DNA of 64,000 nt, from assembly GCA_963678705.1 (NCBI GenBank), contig OY783219.1, positions 4,030,001-4,094,000 on the forward strand, in the 5' to 3' direction. Shown here one piece after another: positions 32,475-45,400 of the stretch. The translations under genes were made by a program, and so were the position numbers. Origin of the DNA: Panorpa germanica. Its lineage: Eukaryota; Arthropoda; Insecta; Mecoptera; Panorpidae. Every line of letters begins with the position of its first letter. Within the stretch, counting starts at the first letter, position 1. The notes beneath the pieces were generated by a model that was not told the origin of the DNA, searched no databases, and saw only the letters and a list, made by a program, of their open reading frames with translations.

Positions 32475-33314
32475 TTTGAAAATTTATAAGTTTTTCCTCG
32501 ATCCAAACTAGAACAAGAAGAAAGAATTATATTAGTCATAATTTGGTGTTGTAAAACCGTGAAATTTTCAAGGGTGTCGTTGACAAATTACAAAATCGCA
32601 TTCTCTTCCCGACGAATCATCCTTTTTCAAGCTTTCATTCTTATTTTATTTTCGCTTACTCTTTCTAGATATCGACAATGACGTCACAAATTAATAAACG
32701 GCACCATTAGATCTTTTTCATCGCAAAATGGATCAGTATCGTTTCCCCCACTTCCCCGTGCCGTTCCAATGCAGAATACACTTGAAATCTGTTACTAATA
32801 TCTTAGTTTATTATATAACATTACATTACATTATTTAAACCTAAAAAATATTACGTAACAGGTAAAGTTTTTTATGTTAAATAAACTTTACAAATATATG
32901 TTCTTAGTTCGCGTGGTTTATCTCCAAATCAATTGGTTTTACAACCATGTCTTAATTTCTATAAAATTCTATTACACATATTAATAATTAAATCATTCAA
33001 AAATTATAAAAAGTAATCTTCGATTCCTACCTTCTTTCTATTAACTGGTATCTCTTTTATTCAAGAGAATGTAAAAAGATGCATAAAAGTGCTAGACAAA
33101 CTCAAGGCAATACAAAAAGTTTTGATATTATGAATATGGTGACCAAAGAAAAATAAAATGAATTAAATATTTCTTATTCTATTGACTTTAATGTTAAAAA
33201 CAGAATATTAAATTTGAAATAGATATATCTGCGTCAACTTTTGTACATATTTAAAATAGCCAATATCTTGCAATAAGAATTTAAAAATCTATAATTTACA
33301 ATAAATTTATTTAA

Positions 33315-33847
33315 GGTAGTTGTATCGTGGAATGACTTTTCAAAGGATTTTAATAAAACTTCATTTAATTGCTCTTTAATTAATTATAAGACATATTGAC
33401 CTCAGGTCGATTAAAATTTACCACTCCATTATTGAGAAAAACGATATTAAAGTTTTGTTATTTTAACACAGGCTCTTATGGGAAATAGTAATTTCAATGT
33501 TATTTTTATCGAATAAAATAAAAACGATTCAAAGGAATTCAATAAAAATTTAATATATTATAGAAACAGTAGTTATTAATCACATAAAAAAAATGGAAAT
33601 TATTGTCCACGCCATTACAGAAATAAAATTTTGTAAACATTGAAAATTTTTATAAAATCAAGAAATGACTGTGTATGTGTATGTACGTGTATGCACGTGT
33701 AGATACTATTTACATGTAGTGAGAACAGCGAGACTGTACTTTCACAAAAGTTTTTAACGAGACTATTTGACACTAACGTTTCAGCTACATTATAATTTTA
33801 GGTTGCTGAGTTATACTTTTGAGCATGACTATCACGATACAACTACC
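33315..33847. mobile_element. TTAA-flanked MITE (piggyBac-type target)
   Basis: Terminal inverted repeats GGTAGTTGTATCGTG and CACGATACAACTACC are perfect over 15 bp. They are bordered by TTAA on both sides (33311-33314 and 33848-33851). The 533-bp interior has no coding capacity. TTAA duplication is the hallmark of piggyBac transposition, though the GGTA start is not the usual CCY piggyBac terminus. Confidence 0.72.
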
Positions 33848-36800
33848 TTAAGTGAAGTTGTGAATTCTTCTTCACATTTACAACGAAAAAATTGGTACAA
33901 TATCAACTTATCCATCATAAATGTCAATGATCTTATTAATAATAAGGATATATCTTCACATATAATATTACATAATTCATATTTATGAATAAAATTAATT
34001 AATCAGGTAATTTCCATAAAGACCTGAAATCCCATTACCAGTCAAAGTGCTCATCTGTCCTGTATCTCAATCCGGGTTCAGTCACAACTCATTTGGCCTT
34101 GACACACGCGGAATTTAGTTTATCGTAACAAAAGTATACTTTAATTATCTAATCAATCACATAAAAACGGGACTTAGGCCCTAAAACCTTCTCTAACCTT
34201 TTTCAAAAAGACTTATAGCAAATATGCCAATTTAAATTTATTTAGTTGTATCAGTAAAAGAATATATTTCAAATGGCAGCGCTTAATTGTGGGCTTGCAG
34301 TTATATATATATATAATGTCTAAACAAGATAATTTATTCAATTTAATAATTAAAAATACAATATTATACTTTTATTGTAATTAAAATCATTGTCTTTATT
34401 AAAATTGTGGAAGTTTGCATGATTATATACTTCAGGTATTCTTTTATATTAGATTCCTGTGTCCCAGACGTTCAAAGGCACGTTGCTTGCATTAAATATT
34501 ATTGTCGAAGAGAAATGAAGCGGGAATATTGTTTTGAATGAATAATAATATTGATAAAGTTAGCTTCAAAAGAAATCACAATATTTCGCGAAATATTAAC
34601 ACTCAATATAGTCATTTTTGTCAATTTAATCATTAAAGGGATTAAAAATTATAAAAAATTAGTAATCTCTAGATGTCAAGTTCAATTCCTACTGAAGTAA
34701 TATTCAACTTTTGATTAACTAATTTTTTTAATTTTCGATTGAAATAAATATTAATAAATGTATATTGGAGTTTCTATTTTTGTAAATATCCAAAAGTTGA
34801 CCGCTTTATAGCTATATCAAACTTGAATTTCAGTTTTGCCGCTTGTTTTAGCTATGCATAATACGTCACAGAAAAAATAAGCAATCGAGATTATTTTTCT
34901 TTTTTCACTATCTGCCCAATGTAATACTTTATGGCATACATAACACTCGTATGTGTCTCTGTTGTTTAAAAGACATGGCAAATCAGCGGACGTGACGTAC
35001 AATGCATTGGAATATTCTATAACGTTGAATCCCTTTAATAATTGAAAGAAAAAATGACTATTTTAATTGTTAATATCTCCTAAAATATAAGGAAATATTA
35101 AAAAATAATTGAACATTAATTTTATCAATATTATATTGTACAGTTTTATATAAATTAAGACATGGTACACAAGCCATTGTATTGCACTTGCTAGATTACT
35201 ACGAGCTAATTGAAGTGTTACATTTTCTGCGAGGGTATAAAACCACGATTATAATGAAATTGAAAAAATCGGCTTCAGATTTGGAAATTTAACTTGAAAA
35301 CATAGTAGCTTTGTGTCAATGTTTTAACGCTTTAGGCCACTATATCGTTAAGCTCAACTTATATGAAAGTATAATTATGTTCCAATGTAGTTTTACGGAA
35401 GAAACCCGAGCAAAACTTAACGAATTAAAAATTTATTATGTATTTACTTATCAGGCATCGGTGTAATCACAAAAACTGTCAACATACTAGGAGGTCGTCG
35501 GTGATAAAACACAGTTAAATAGAAATAATAGAATGAGTTTAAAATATTAACTAGATACAATGAATGAATAACTTACGTAATTTGTAGAAATAATCACATA
35601 ACCCTTTTATCAAACCAGCACATTGAAAAATGAATTCACTGAATGAAAAAAATAATTTGTAAACTAATAAATTATAAACTTTTGAGTGAATTTTGTAAAT
35701 GTTGCTCGGCAGGGTGTCGAGCTACAAATGGGAACCACGGAGCCATGGAGCAAAAGTCGAAGGCTGAGTCAATGAAGCTGATATGATGTTGCGATCATTA
35801 CATCGAGATTTGAATATCGGCGGAAGAGTAGGACTCTCACCACAATAGCAGTAAAATGGGAGACACCGTTTGCGTTTGGGAGATGTGCTAGTGCCCTGGC
35901 AAGGAGGTGGTGCTGGGCCCAGTAAACGTAGTCAGCGGGCGTTTTTAAATATTACGTGTTTATCGAAAATATAAAAAAAACTATGGACGACTTGTGAACC
36001 ATGTCCTAATTTCTATGAAACTGTACTATATATTGATTAAAGTATTTTTTAATATGTTGCAATCATCTTTGTCTCTTTAATTATTAAAGGGATCAAAAGT
36101 TATAAAAAATCGGCAACGTCATTCTATCGTTTATCTCTTTTATTTAACGGGTTATGAAATATATGGATAAAATACATATAGTCCAAATCACGATAGTTCG
36201 GCGTCGACTTATACTTAAAAGAAGTTATAAGAGCGGTATAAATCTATAATACGATAATGTGAAAATCTGTCAAAATGCAGTAGGATTTATTTTTAAAAGA
36301 AGTTCAATGTCAGTTTTTGAAAAATAAAGAAGTACAAACAATTTCTACTACTACTTGTTATTACTATTTCAATTATTTCACATTCAATTTTGTCCAACTG
36401 TCGAACTGTCAAAATTTATATTACTAATGACGCATGCGTACAAACTAAATTAACTAAACTCAAATTAAAAAAGATTATACTGAAAACCTATAATCTAGAT
36501 TAAAATATTAAATAAAAATACCTAATTTAATAAAATATAGGTATTATAGAATACCCTTGGACTATAACTGTAAGTCAATGCGTACGAATTGGGTGAAACA
36601 ACAAGCAACAAATGTAAGGAAGGGGAAAGGAACAAGAGAAACAAAAACAATGCGAAAAGAATTAAAAAAGTATCAAGGAGATTGGTGAAAAGAAATATCC
36701 CCGACCTCGAACTTGGTTAGCCAGACGAACAGACGAACCGACATACAGACCTACAGACGTATGTATGTCTTACAGTCACAGACTCTCAGAAGGAGATTAA

Positions 36801-37053
36801 TTGAGAAAAAAGTAAAAGGCTCATTACGACCGCAAAGACGTCCGGGCTCAGGACCGGGTCAAAGTCGCGATCGACTTCGATTCATTAACGTCAATATTAT
36901 TGTGTTTTTTTTTATTATTTGTAAATTATATATATATTTCTGCAACCTTTCAATTATAAAATGTCTTAAAATAGGTCTTACGCGAAATCAATTGTATATA
37001 TGTCAGTCCGAATTACGGGACGTCTGCCTCTTTCTCACATCAATATAGAAGTA

Positions 37054-37785
37054 CTAGCATTTACCCCCTAGCAAGCGACGTCTGTCTTTTGTATGTGGCT
37101 TGAATTTCATGTCAAATTTAAATTCCATTTTTAAGTTGAAATATTTAGCTCGTTCTATATAAATTTTACATATAAAAAGAAATAATTTTTCATACAAACT
37201 GACTTTAAAAATATATTTTTTTAACAAAATAAAACTTATTCGTTATTTGACCAACTTTTTACAAAATTTGGAAATTTTTTCGATTCATAAATTAGGTACC
37301 AAAGTTAGCCTATATACCAAATTTCAACTTTCTAGCACAAATTTTACTATCAGCAAAAACTTCCCTCGTGCCCCCCAAATAAAATTTTGAAATTTTGAAT
37401 TTTCTTTTATTAATAATATACTTAATTATTCTACAATCCAGAATATGAACTTTCTCCAAAGTTTCCTACTGGGTCCCCGAATTTTTTCAACCCCCCCTTT
37501 TTCAATTTTTGAATTTATAATTTTTGAAATATGTTCGCATTAAATAGCGTAATACACATGCAAAATTTCAACTTTCTATCTTTTACGAATTAAAAGTTAT
37601 ATAGGAAATTTTTTCAGTTTTTCTAAAATATCGGGTTTCCAGGAAATTCAGGAAAAAATCTGAGGACGCCAAAAGTCTTAGAATATTTTTCTCTATGAAA
37701 TAGAAAATTTTCAAAATTCCTTACCATAGAAATCGCGTAACCATATAAGAATATAAACATACACCTGGGACATTATAATATAGGA
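37054..37785 (-). mobile_element. Solo Helitron monomer, inverted
   Basis: Read on the minus strand it starts TCCTATATTATAATGTCCC after a host A and ends GCTAG before a host T. It follows the same internal order as the 51-56 kb monomers. The hairpin near its 3' end (CGTCGCTTGC, then a changed partner arm) is degraded. At 732 bp it is shorter and more diverged than the tandem monomers. Confidence 0.8.
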
Positions 37786-38761
37786 TAGAAACCAAATAGC
37801 AAAATCATCAATAATGAAAGTACGAGTTTTTATAGCGGTCCTATAAAAATGTGTCGGTGGTCGCCATATTTGTCAAAGCCTGTATGTTAATTAGCGAATT
37901 AGTTAAATACCACGACTACGATATACTCATGGACTTCATAATGTGTTCCATATCATAGTCAACATTTAATTTTACTTTCTTGATTTGATAATTTCATTTC
38001 AAATACAAAATAGCTTAATTACCATTTTTATTGTGTTTTTATGCAAAGCTACATACATTTAAATCTTATCATTGAATAACTAGAGCGCATATCTTGTCAT
38101 TAAATAATATAATTTATTTTAAAAAGATGAAATCCGACAATATATCATTTTAACGGTTGAAATTTTTAAAATGTATTTTATTACCTTTTTAATTATAGAT
38201 AATATAAGTATAATGATTAGTTGCCTAATTACTACAGTCTTACTTTTGGTTTTAGTGATTAGAAAACTAACAATAGTGATTAGAAACAAACGGTAATAAC
38301 GACGAACCTTGAAAACTATGATAAAGAATATCTAAACGTAATAATTTAATACTAACAAGTGTATATTATAAAAATCGTTTATTTGCAAAAAATGACAAGT
38401 CCATTAACGCGTGAAGTCGAAAAATCTAGCTATTTTATGATTAAACAGAAGATTTACTTATTTTAAATTATTAGCTACACATAATTAAATGTCTAATGAT
38501 TCATTTAATTAATACTTTCATAGAATAATGAATGATGAATGGTTTTTTTGCTTATAACGTCTACTATAAGTTGCAGTGTGTTGCAGTTGCAGTCGAGCGA
38601 TGAGTTATGAGCAGGACAAGCCTTCATCATGCATTTTACTGCATGTTTTGTAATTAAATCTTTCTTTTTATGTTATTTTCTTCTTCGTCAATTTGTTTCT
38701 AATCCTATAACAACTAACATACGCATAATATAATGGATTACAAGAAGATTCACGTTTAAAA

Positions 38762-39000
38762 TGTTACCAGTCATATAAAAATTGAAATTTAACTAGAAAA
38801 TATAGCAATATTCATTTTCAAAACTAATTTTTGCGGTTCCAACTCATTAAAAGTCAGTGGAAGAAAGCTTAAAATGTAGATACGTTATTCATCTAACTAA
38901 TTGCAGCTTTAGATTTTGATTCGCGTTTATAGTTACTTACATAAAACGATTTAAACATAAAAAAACATGGTTTTTTTGATAATATTTAACCTGATGTATA
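38762..39000. repeat. Dispersed repeat, second copy at 57249-57481
   Basis: About 230 bp, including CGGTTCCAACTCATTAAAAG and CAGTGGAAGAAAGC, recur almost unchanged at 57249-57481 in the same orientation. No terminal repeats or open frame define a class. The high similarity suggests a recently active element or a segmental copy. Confidence 0.75.
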
Positions 39001-41437
39001 GTATCGCCATCTATATTTCGCGAATCAAAAATCGTTTCACCTTAACATCAACCCATTTATGATGCTGAGTTCTGAGTTGAAGGTAGAAACACCAAAAGTT
39101 AATTAATATTGGTCAGAAAATGTCTAGGATATTTTTGGTTTAGGATAATAGTACTTTTCAGAAAATGGATTACTTAGTATGGTATATCTTGTTGTTTTGT
39201 TTGTCACAATTTTTGTCAACGTTTTTTTTATATTGTACATGTATATTTATACAGTATTATATATACATTAGATATAAATATACACTTCAGCGACATGAAC
39301 GGGCGTGACAAGTCAATAATCATGACACTATAGAAACGGCGGAACAATAATAACATATCCGATCCGACTATCTTTATTAATAATGATATTGCAGAAAATT
39401 GCATACAATAAAATGTAATAGTGCATTTTAATGAGTGATGATGTTCTGTGAGTATGCACCATGCGTTACACTGCATCTAGGACATGCTTGTCACCTTACA
39501 TTGGGCACAAAGATATCTTTATACACAGTAAATTAACACTGCGCTGAAGCATTTACTAAAAATAAGAAACATTAATTTTCTAATAAAATAACTCATTTTA
39601 TTTCAATGTATGAATACTATCAGCCCATTGGACGGACTCTATAGGCTTTCTTTAATACTCGTACATAGGAAATTTTCCATAAAAATTGCATATGCGTTTG
39701 TATGAAAATGTCAAGTTGTTATTTATATATTTAAAGAAGAAAGTTGCAGTTGAAATAAATTGATCCGAAAGTAAAGAAGAATTTAGAGCACCAAAATATG
39801 ACACGAAACTACTTATTGTGCTGAGATTCTGTAATTCATCTTTTGTAGAGTCGGGAAATGTAATTTCTATAATGAGATGATTTATAAAATGGATGTTCAT
39901 GACATTAAATGTTGCTTTGACAGTCAGATTGTCACTGAACTTATAAAAAACACTTTTGTATACTGTTAAAACTATATTTGTATTACTTACTATGTTTGAG
40001 CGCCTACTTGTCAATGTTAACTGATTACTGTATTCAAATGTGAGGCTTATATACTAATTATACAAAACTATGTGAGGCATATGGAAGGCAAGTGGTGCAA
40101 GTGAATAAAACAATTTTTATTGAGGAAAGTAAAGTACTGAGAAAAGTTCAAATCATAGTTAAAATGGGGTTGTGATGAACTACAACTGAATTAGCTATCA
40201 GAACTTCAAATATCCGATTATTTTTATTCAATTCGCAATATTATAGAAGTTATTAACGATTGAAATAGCCATTTCTGTCACGTGACATTTTTGACGTGAC
40301 GTCCACAATATTAGCGGTGAAACGAAATTCAAACTTTAAATAGATATATCTTCTTCAATGTGTGGCTATTTAATAAAATAAAAACGCCAATATACATTAA
40401 TTAACATATATTTCAATAAAATAATCGAGCCCTAAAAAATTTGTTAACTAGTTTCTTCAAAGTTTTTCTTTATCACTTGCTTGAAGTTACCCGACCAATG
40501 GCGACCGAATTTAAGTACTAAAATATATAATTAGAGTGAGTGAGCTATGACTATAATTTAAGTATTACTATAATTAAATTTATTGTTTATATAAGAAATA
40601 AACATTTTAACCTATGTAAATTTAAATGAATAAAATCATTCTTGCAAGTAGCTGAATAATTATAATAAAATAAATACGTAGGCATTGTCCTGGATGAAAG
40701 AAGACATAAAATCTTATTTTACGCAAGCTTTATCTTTGTGTTTGGTTATAGTAATTAGAAAATTATGAACTTTCGTGACACTTATGTATAATTACACAGC
40801 GGCTTAAATATATTCATATCAACCCTAAGAACGACGATAAAAAGAAAGTCAATTTCGAGCCGTGTTTCGTGACTCTATAGAATTTTTAACAATAGCATAA
40901 GGGGATTTTATTGTGCCGTATTATGAGGTATTTGTATGTATGTATGTTATGTATTTAAAAACTTTTGAATAGTATTTGTGCACATCTCTGCTCATAATCA
41001 CCATCAAAAGCATGCAACGTAATTGCCTTGCGACATAGAGACACAGTCGCTCAAAACGTGCTAAAAACCAATTTCAAACCAGTTCAGTTACGTTCGTGCC
41101 GTGTGTGTTCCCTCACTCGTATGCACGTGCGTTCTCTCACTAACAACACAGTTGCATTCTCATTCGGTTCGGTTAGATTCGGGGCTAAGGTTTGCAATCA
41201 GTCGACCCATGTGCGGAGGGCCTAATATGCTTGAAGACTAGAAGCAGATCTTTGAAAGCAGAGAAAACGTTATTGACTTTATAAATGAATCTAATTTAAT
41301 CTCTATATTTTAAATACCCATACTCGTATTTATAAATTATAAATTATGTATTACAAATGTTTATAAATGTATATATTGTTTTTAGTTCTAATAACTATCA
41401 AAAGTTGATGTTTTTGTTATTATATATATATTTATAT

Positions 41438-42185
41438 TGTTGTAAAATTGTGTCGTATTGTCGTTCTGGAGGAGATTACTCAGCTTACTAGTACATTCTG
41501 CAGGGATGCTAGCTTCTGGTAGTAGATTCTTCAGTTGACGACTTCCAACACCAATTACAGTAGTAATCGAATATCTTTCTTAAGATGATTAATAAGGATT
41601 CTTGTTCAGACGGTGTATTGTTGCAATTAGAGAATACTTGAGCGGTCTAAAGTAACCTCGTTGCGACATGCGACGGTTGAACAATTAGTATCTTTTTATT
41701 ACTATTAATACAAACACTTTTATTAAAATATATCATTTATTCGTTGTAATATTATATCTGCTTACTTAATTACAATAGTATTTTATTAGATTAACGAAGA
41801 TGACAGATATAAAACAAAATGTAATTCTATAGTGTTATAATTTAATTAATAGTTGAAATGTGCTCACTATTCAATACGTACGAAGTTGCGAATAGTAATG
41901 CTTGCTTTGAGACTCAGGAGAAGACTGGCTTTCAGCGTCTTGTGCAATTTAATATATAATAATTTATTTCACATCACAGAACGCCAATACTGAATTACCA
42001 GCATTAAATCAATATTAATCTCCACAAACCAGAGACAATATTTATAAGCGCTAAACTTAAATAATTATTCTTTACGATCTTAATACTAATACAAAAACTG
42101 TTTACATAATATAATTCTATTACATAATTAACATTTAATATCATTAAAAATAAAAGGTAAGTGCGACATATGCGTACTTACAACA
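41438..42185 (-). repeat. 3' LTR of the retrotransposon
   Basis: This 748-bp copy matches 48623-49370 at every position I compared by eye. It carries the inverted terminal octamers TGTTGTAA/TTACAACA. It is bordered on the outside by ATAT and on the inside by a purine-rich TTGAGGAG (minus strand) that could serve as polypurine tract. Confidence 0.95.
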
Positions 42186-42471
42186 CTCCTCAACCAAAGA
42201 AAAGGAACGCATATAAAACAAAACATATGCGTTTCTGCTCTAAGGAAAAGAAAAAGGAAAAATTGTGATAGGGGAGATGTCGTACATATCACAACACCCC
42301 CTTTCAAAAAAAAAGGGACACGTATAAAAACAAAATATACGAGTTACAATTCTAGAAAAAAAACAAAAAGAGAAGCAAAGTGTCGACAACGATTCTGATC
42401 CCATCGTATAGAGTTAACACTGCTCCACAAAACAATCATCCCTGACAAAATCCATTTCATTCGTCAAGTTT

Positions 42472-45400
42472 TTATTCATTGGTACAAAATCTCTTCAACC
42501 TATTATTATGAACTACCGTATGTTTTTTACCAATTAGTATTTCTGTATTAACAGGGGATATAATTTTAGTAACTTTATACGGTCCTACGTATAAGGGTAA
42601 AAGTTTTTTTGACTGTCCTTTAGTTGGTAACTGTTCATTTCTTAATAAAACTAGTTCGTTTACTTTAGGTGTGAAAAGAGAATTGACCCTTTTATCAAAA
42701 TATAATTTTGTTTTTTCTTTGCTTTTAACCAAGTTATTTATAGCAAGTTCCCTCGCTACTTGTAACCTGTGTTTGAGTTCTACTATAAAATTATTATAAG
42801 TATTTACCTCAATTGGTTCTTTATAAAAAATTGAAGGCAGATTTGCCTTATGTCCATAAATTAGTTCGAAAGGAGTAAAACCGGTCGCTGTATGCGGAGT
42901 TGTGTTATACACGAACATTGCATAGGGAATCCAATTTATCCAATCATCCTGCTTTTTACAAAAATTCCTTAGATACTCGGCAAGGGTTCTATGAACTCTT
43001 TCTAAGGCACCGTTGGTTGCTGGTCTAAATGCTGTTGTTTTTAATTGTTTAATTTTTAACAATTTGCATATATCTTTAAAAATTTTTGACATGAAATTTG
43101 TTCCTTGGTCTGTTAAGATCATATTAGGAACTCCGTACCTACAAATAACGTTAGTTACTAATGCTTTCGCGACAGTATTTGCCTCCTGGTTTATAATAGG
43201 AATAGCTTCCGTAAATTTAGTAAGGTCATCCTGTATTGTTAGTAAGTATTTGTATTTGTCGTTGTCGTCTTTCTTGGGAAGATATACTATGTCCAAAGCC
43301 AACCTTTCGAAACTATGTTTCGAAGTCGATGTAATTGTTAATGGGCATTTATTTAATTTGCACACTTTATTCTTTTGACATGATACACATTGTCTAATAA
43401 AATTTTTAACTTTTCTAATCATACTTGGAAATTTAAAGTGTGATTTTAATCGTTTAATTGTTTTAGAAACTCCTAAGTGGCCTGCTGTGGGATTAACATG
43501 AAATTCCGAAATTACATTGTTTATTAACTCAGGGTCACTAATTTTAAGTATATTGTCATTATAAATGTGTACTATTATATTTGTTTTATCAAAGATATGT
43601 CTGATCATAGTTCGTAACTGGGCAAAATCTAATTTACTTAGTTCAGACTCGAACCTGTTCATAGCTATGTTAGTAATTTTGTGTAAAGTACAAAAGTTTT
43701 TCAGATTCACTAATGCCAAAAATATTTCTTTATAATTTGGTAGATTAAAATGAAATTCCTTAATTATTAAACAGATAATAAATCTAGTATCAATTTCAAC
43801 ATATGCAATTTCTGATACTTCTTTTTCTTGTATTAGAAATGCATTGATACTACTAAATTTATTGATTAATTCAGGAGAATTTCCAATTGAATTTTTAAAA
43901 TCTTTTGATACAAAATCTACTAATGAAAATGACGTCGGTGCGTCATATAAACTTTTATCATGTTCAATTACTTTATTGTTTATGATAATTTTATTTTTAA
44001 TTATTTCTAAATAATTTTCGTATGTGACATCCATTGTTTCAACCTGAAGTGAGTATACGCGACTTAGGGCATCTACGTGTGGAATCGAACTACCTGGTCT
44101 ATATATTACTTCGTAATTATATTCCTCTAGTTTTATCCGCCAACGCATAAGTCTAGAACTCGGGTCCTTAATACTCATTAACCAAGTCAAGGCTTGATGG
44201 TCTGTTACGATACTAAAAAACTTTCCATAGAGATAGGGTCTAAAATGAGCCACAGCCCATACTACTGCTAATAACTCACGTTCAGTAGTTGTGTAATTTT
44301 GTTGTGCCTTATTTAGAGTTCTTGAAGCATATGCTATTGGGTGGCTTTCCTTAATAGTACCTTGTGAAAGGACTGCACCTATAGCATATTTACTTGCATC
44401 CGTGGTTACAACGAAATTTTTACTAAAGTCCGGGTATTGCAAAACAGGTGATATGGTTAATTTATTTTTTAAAGTTTTAAATGATTCGTCGCATTGGTCT
44501 GACCATTCTAATACTTTAACATTACTGTTTGCTGCATTATATAGTGGTTTGGCTATCTCTGCGTAATGCGGTATATGTCGGCGATAATAACCAGACATAC
44601 CCAAAAATGTTTTAATTTGTTTAGGACTGTTTGGAATGGGGAAATTCTTTATTGCTTCTACTTTAGAAGGATCTGGTAGAATACCTGTTTCATTAATAAC
44701 GTGACCTAAATAAATCAAATCTTTATGTAGAAAGTTACATTTGGATGGTTGGAGCTTCAAATTATGTTCCCGTAATTTAGAAAAAACGTTTTTTAATCTT
44801 TGGTTGTGCTCAGAAATGTTTTTTCCAAAAATGACTACATCGTCCAGATAGATTAAGCAATCTATTCCTTGCAAACCTGTGAGAACGTGAGACATAAGTC
44901 TCTGAAACATGGGGGGGGCTCCTTTAAGTCCGAATGGCATTCTTACAAATTGATAGTGTTTAAAGTTCGCACTAAATGCTGTTTTCTCTTTATCTTCGGG
45001 AAGCATAGGGACCTGGTGAAAACCGCTTGCTAAGTCAAGGGTAGAGAAAAATTTTGCACCACTAAGTTGGTCCAGTATATCATGTATAAGAGGCAAAGGA
45101 TAGGCGTCACTTGTTGTCTGCTCGTTAAGTTTACGGAAATCGACTACTACGCGGAATTGTTTATTACCTAACGCATCTGGTTTTTTTGGTACTACTAATA
45201 AAGGTGCGTTATAGGGTGAGTCGCTTTCTTCAATTATGTTGTTGACCAACAGTTCCTGAATATGCTTTTCCACAATCTCTTTTTGCGCATGGGGCAATCG
45301 ATACGGTTTAACGTTAACGGGTTTAGAAGAATTAATCTTTATCTTATGACTTAATGCGCTCGTACAAGATAACTTGTCTCCCGGTAAAAAAAATATGTCA

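Larger units (their letters stand above)
32475..41437. other. Gene-free, repeat-rich interval upstream of ELOVL
   Basis: Beyond the ELOVL promoter (just above 32474) no convincing exon was found. It holds MITE remnants at about 32935-33290, 34715-35177, 36000-36100 and 40165-40440, a TTAA-flanked MITE (33315-33847), a GC-rich island (35704-35945), an inverted Helitron (37054-37785) and a dispersed repeat (38762-39000). A 120-codon minus-strand frame at 39652-40014 has no recognisable domain. Confidence 0.45.

Noticed and set aside
36713..37048. 111-codon plus-strand frame with an Arg-rich start.
   Set aside because: It begins with a non-ATG codon, runs from a short CAGACG-like repeat into AT-rich sequence and up to a Helitron edge; likely chance.
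39652..40014. 120-codon minus-strand frame starting MTSRRSNIV.
   Set aside because: No signal peptide, domain or splice context was recognised, and the region is AT-rich and next to MITE remnants. It is possible but unsupported.
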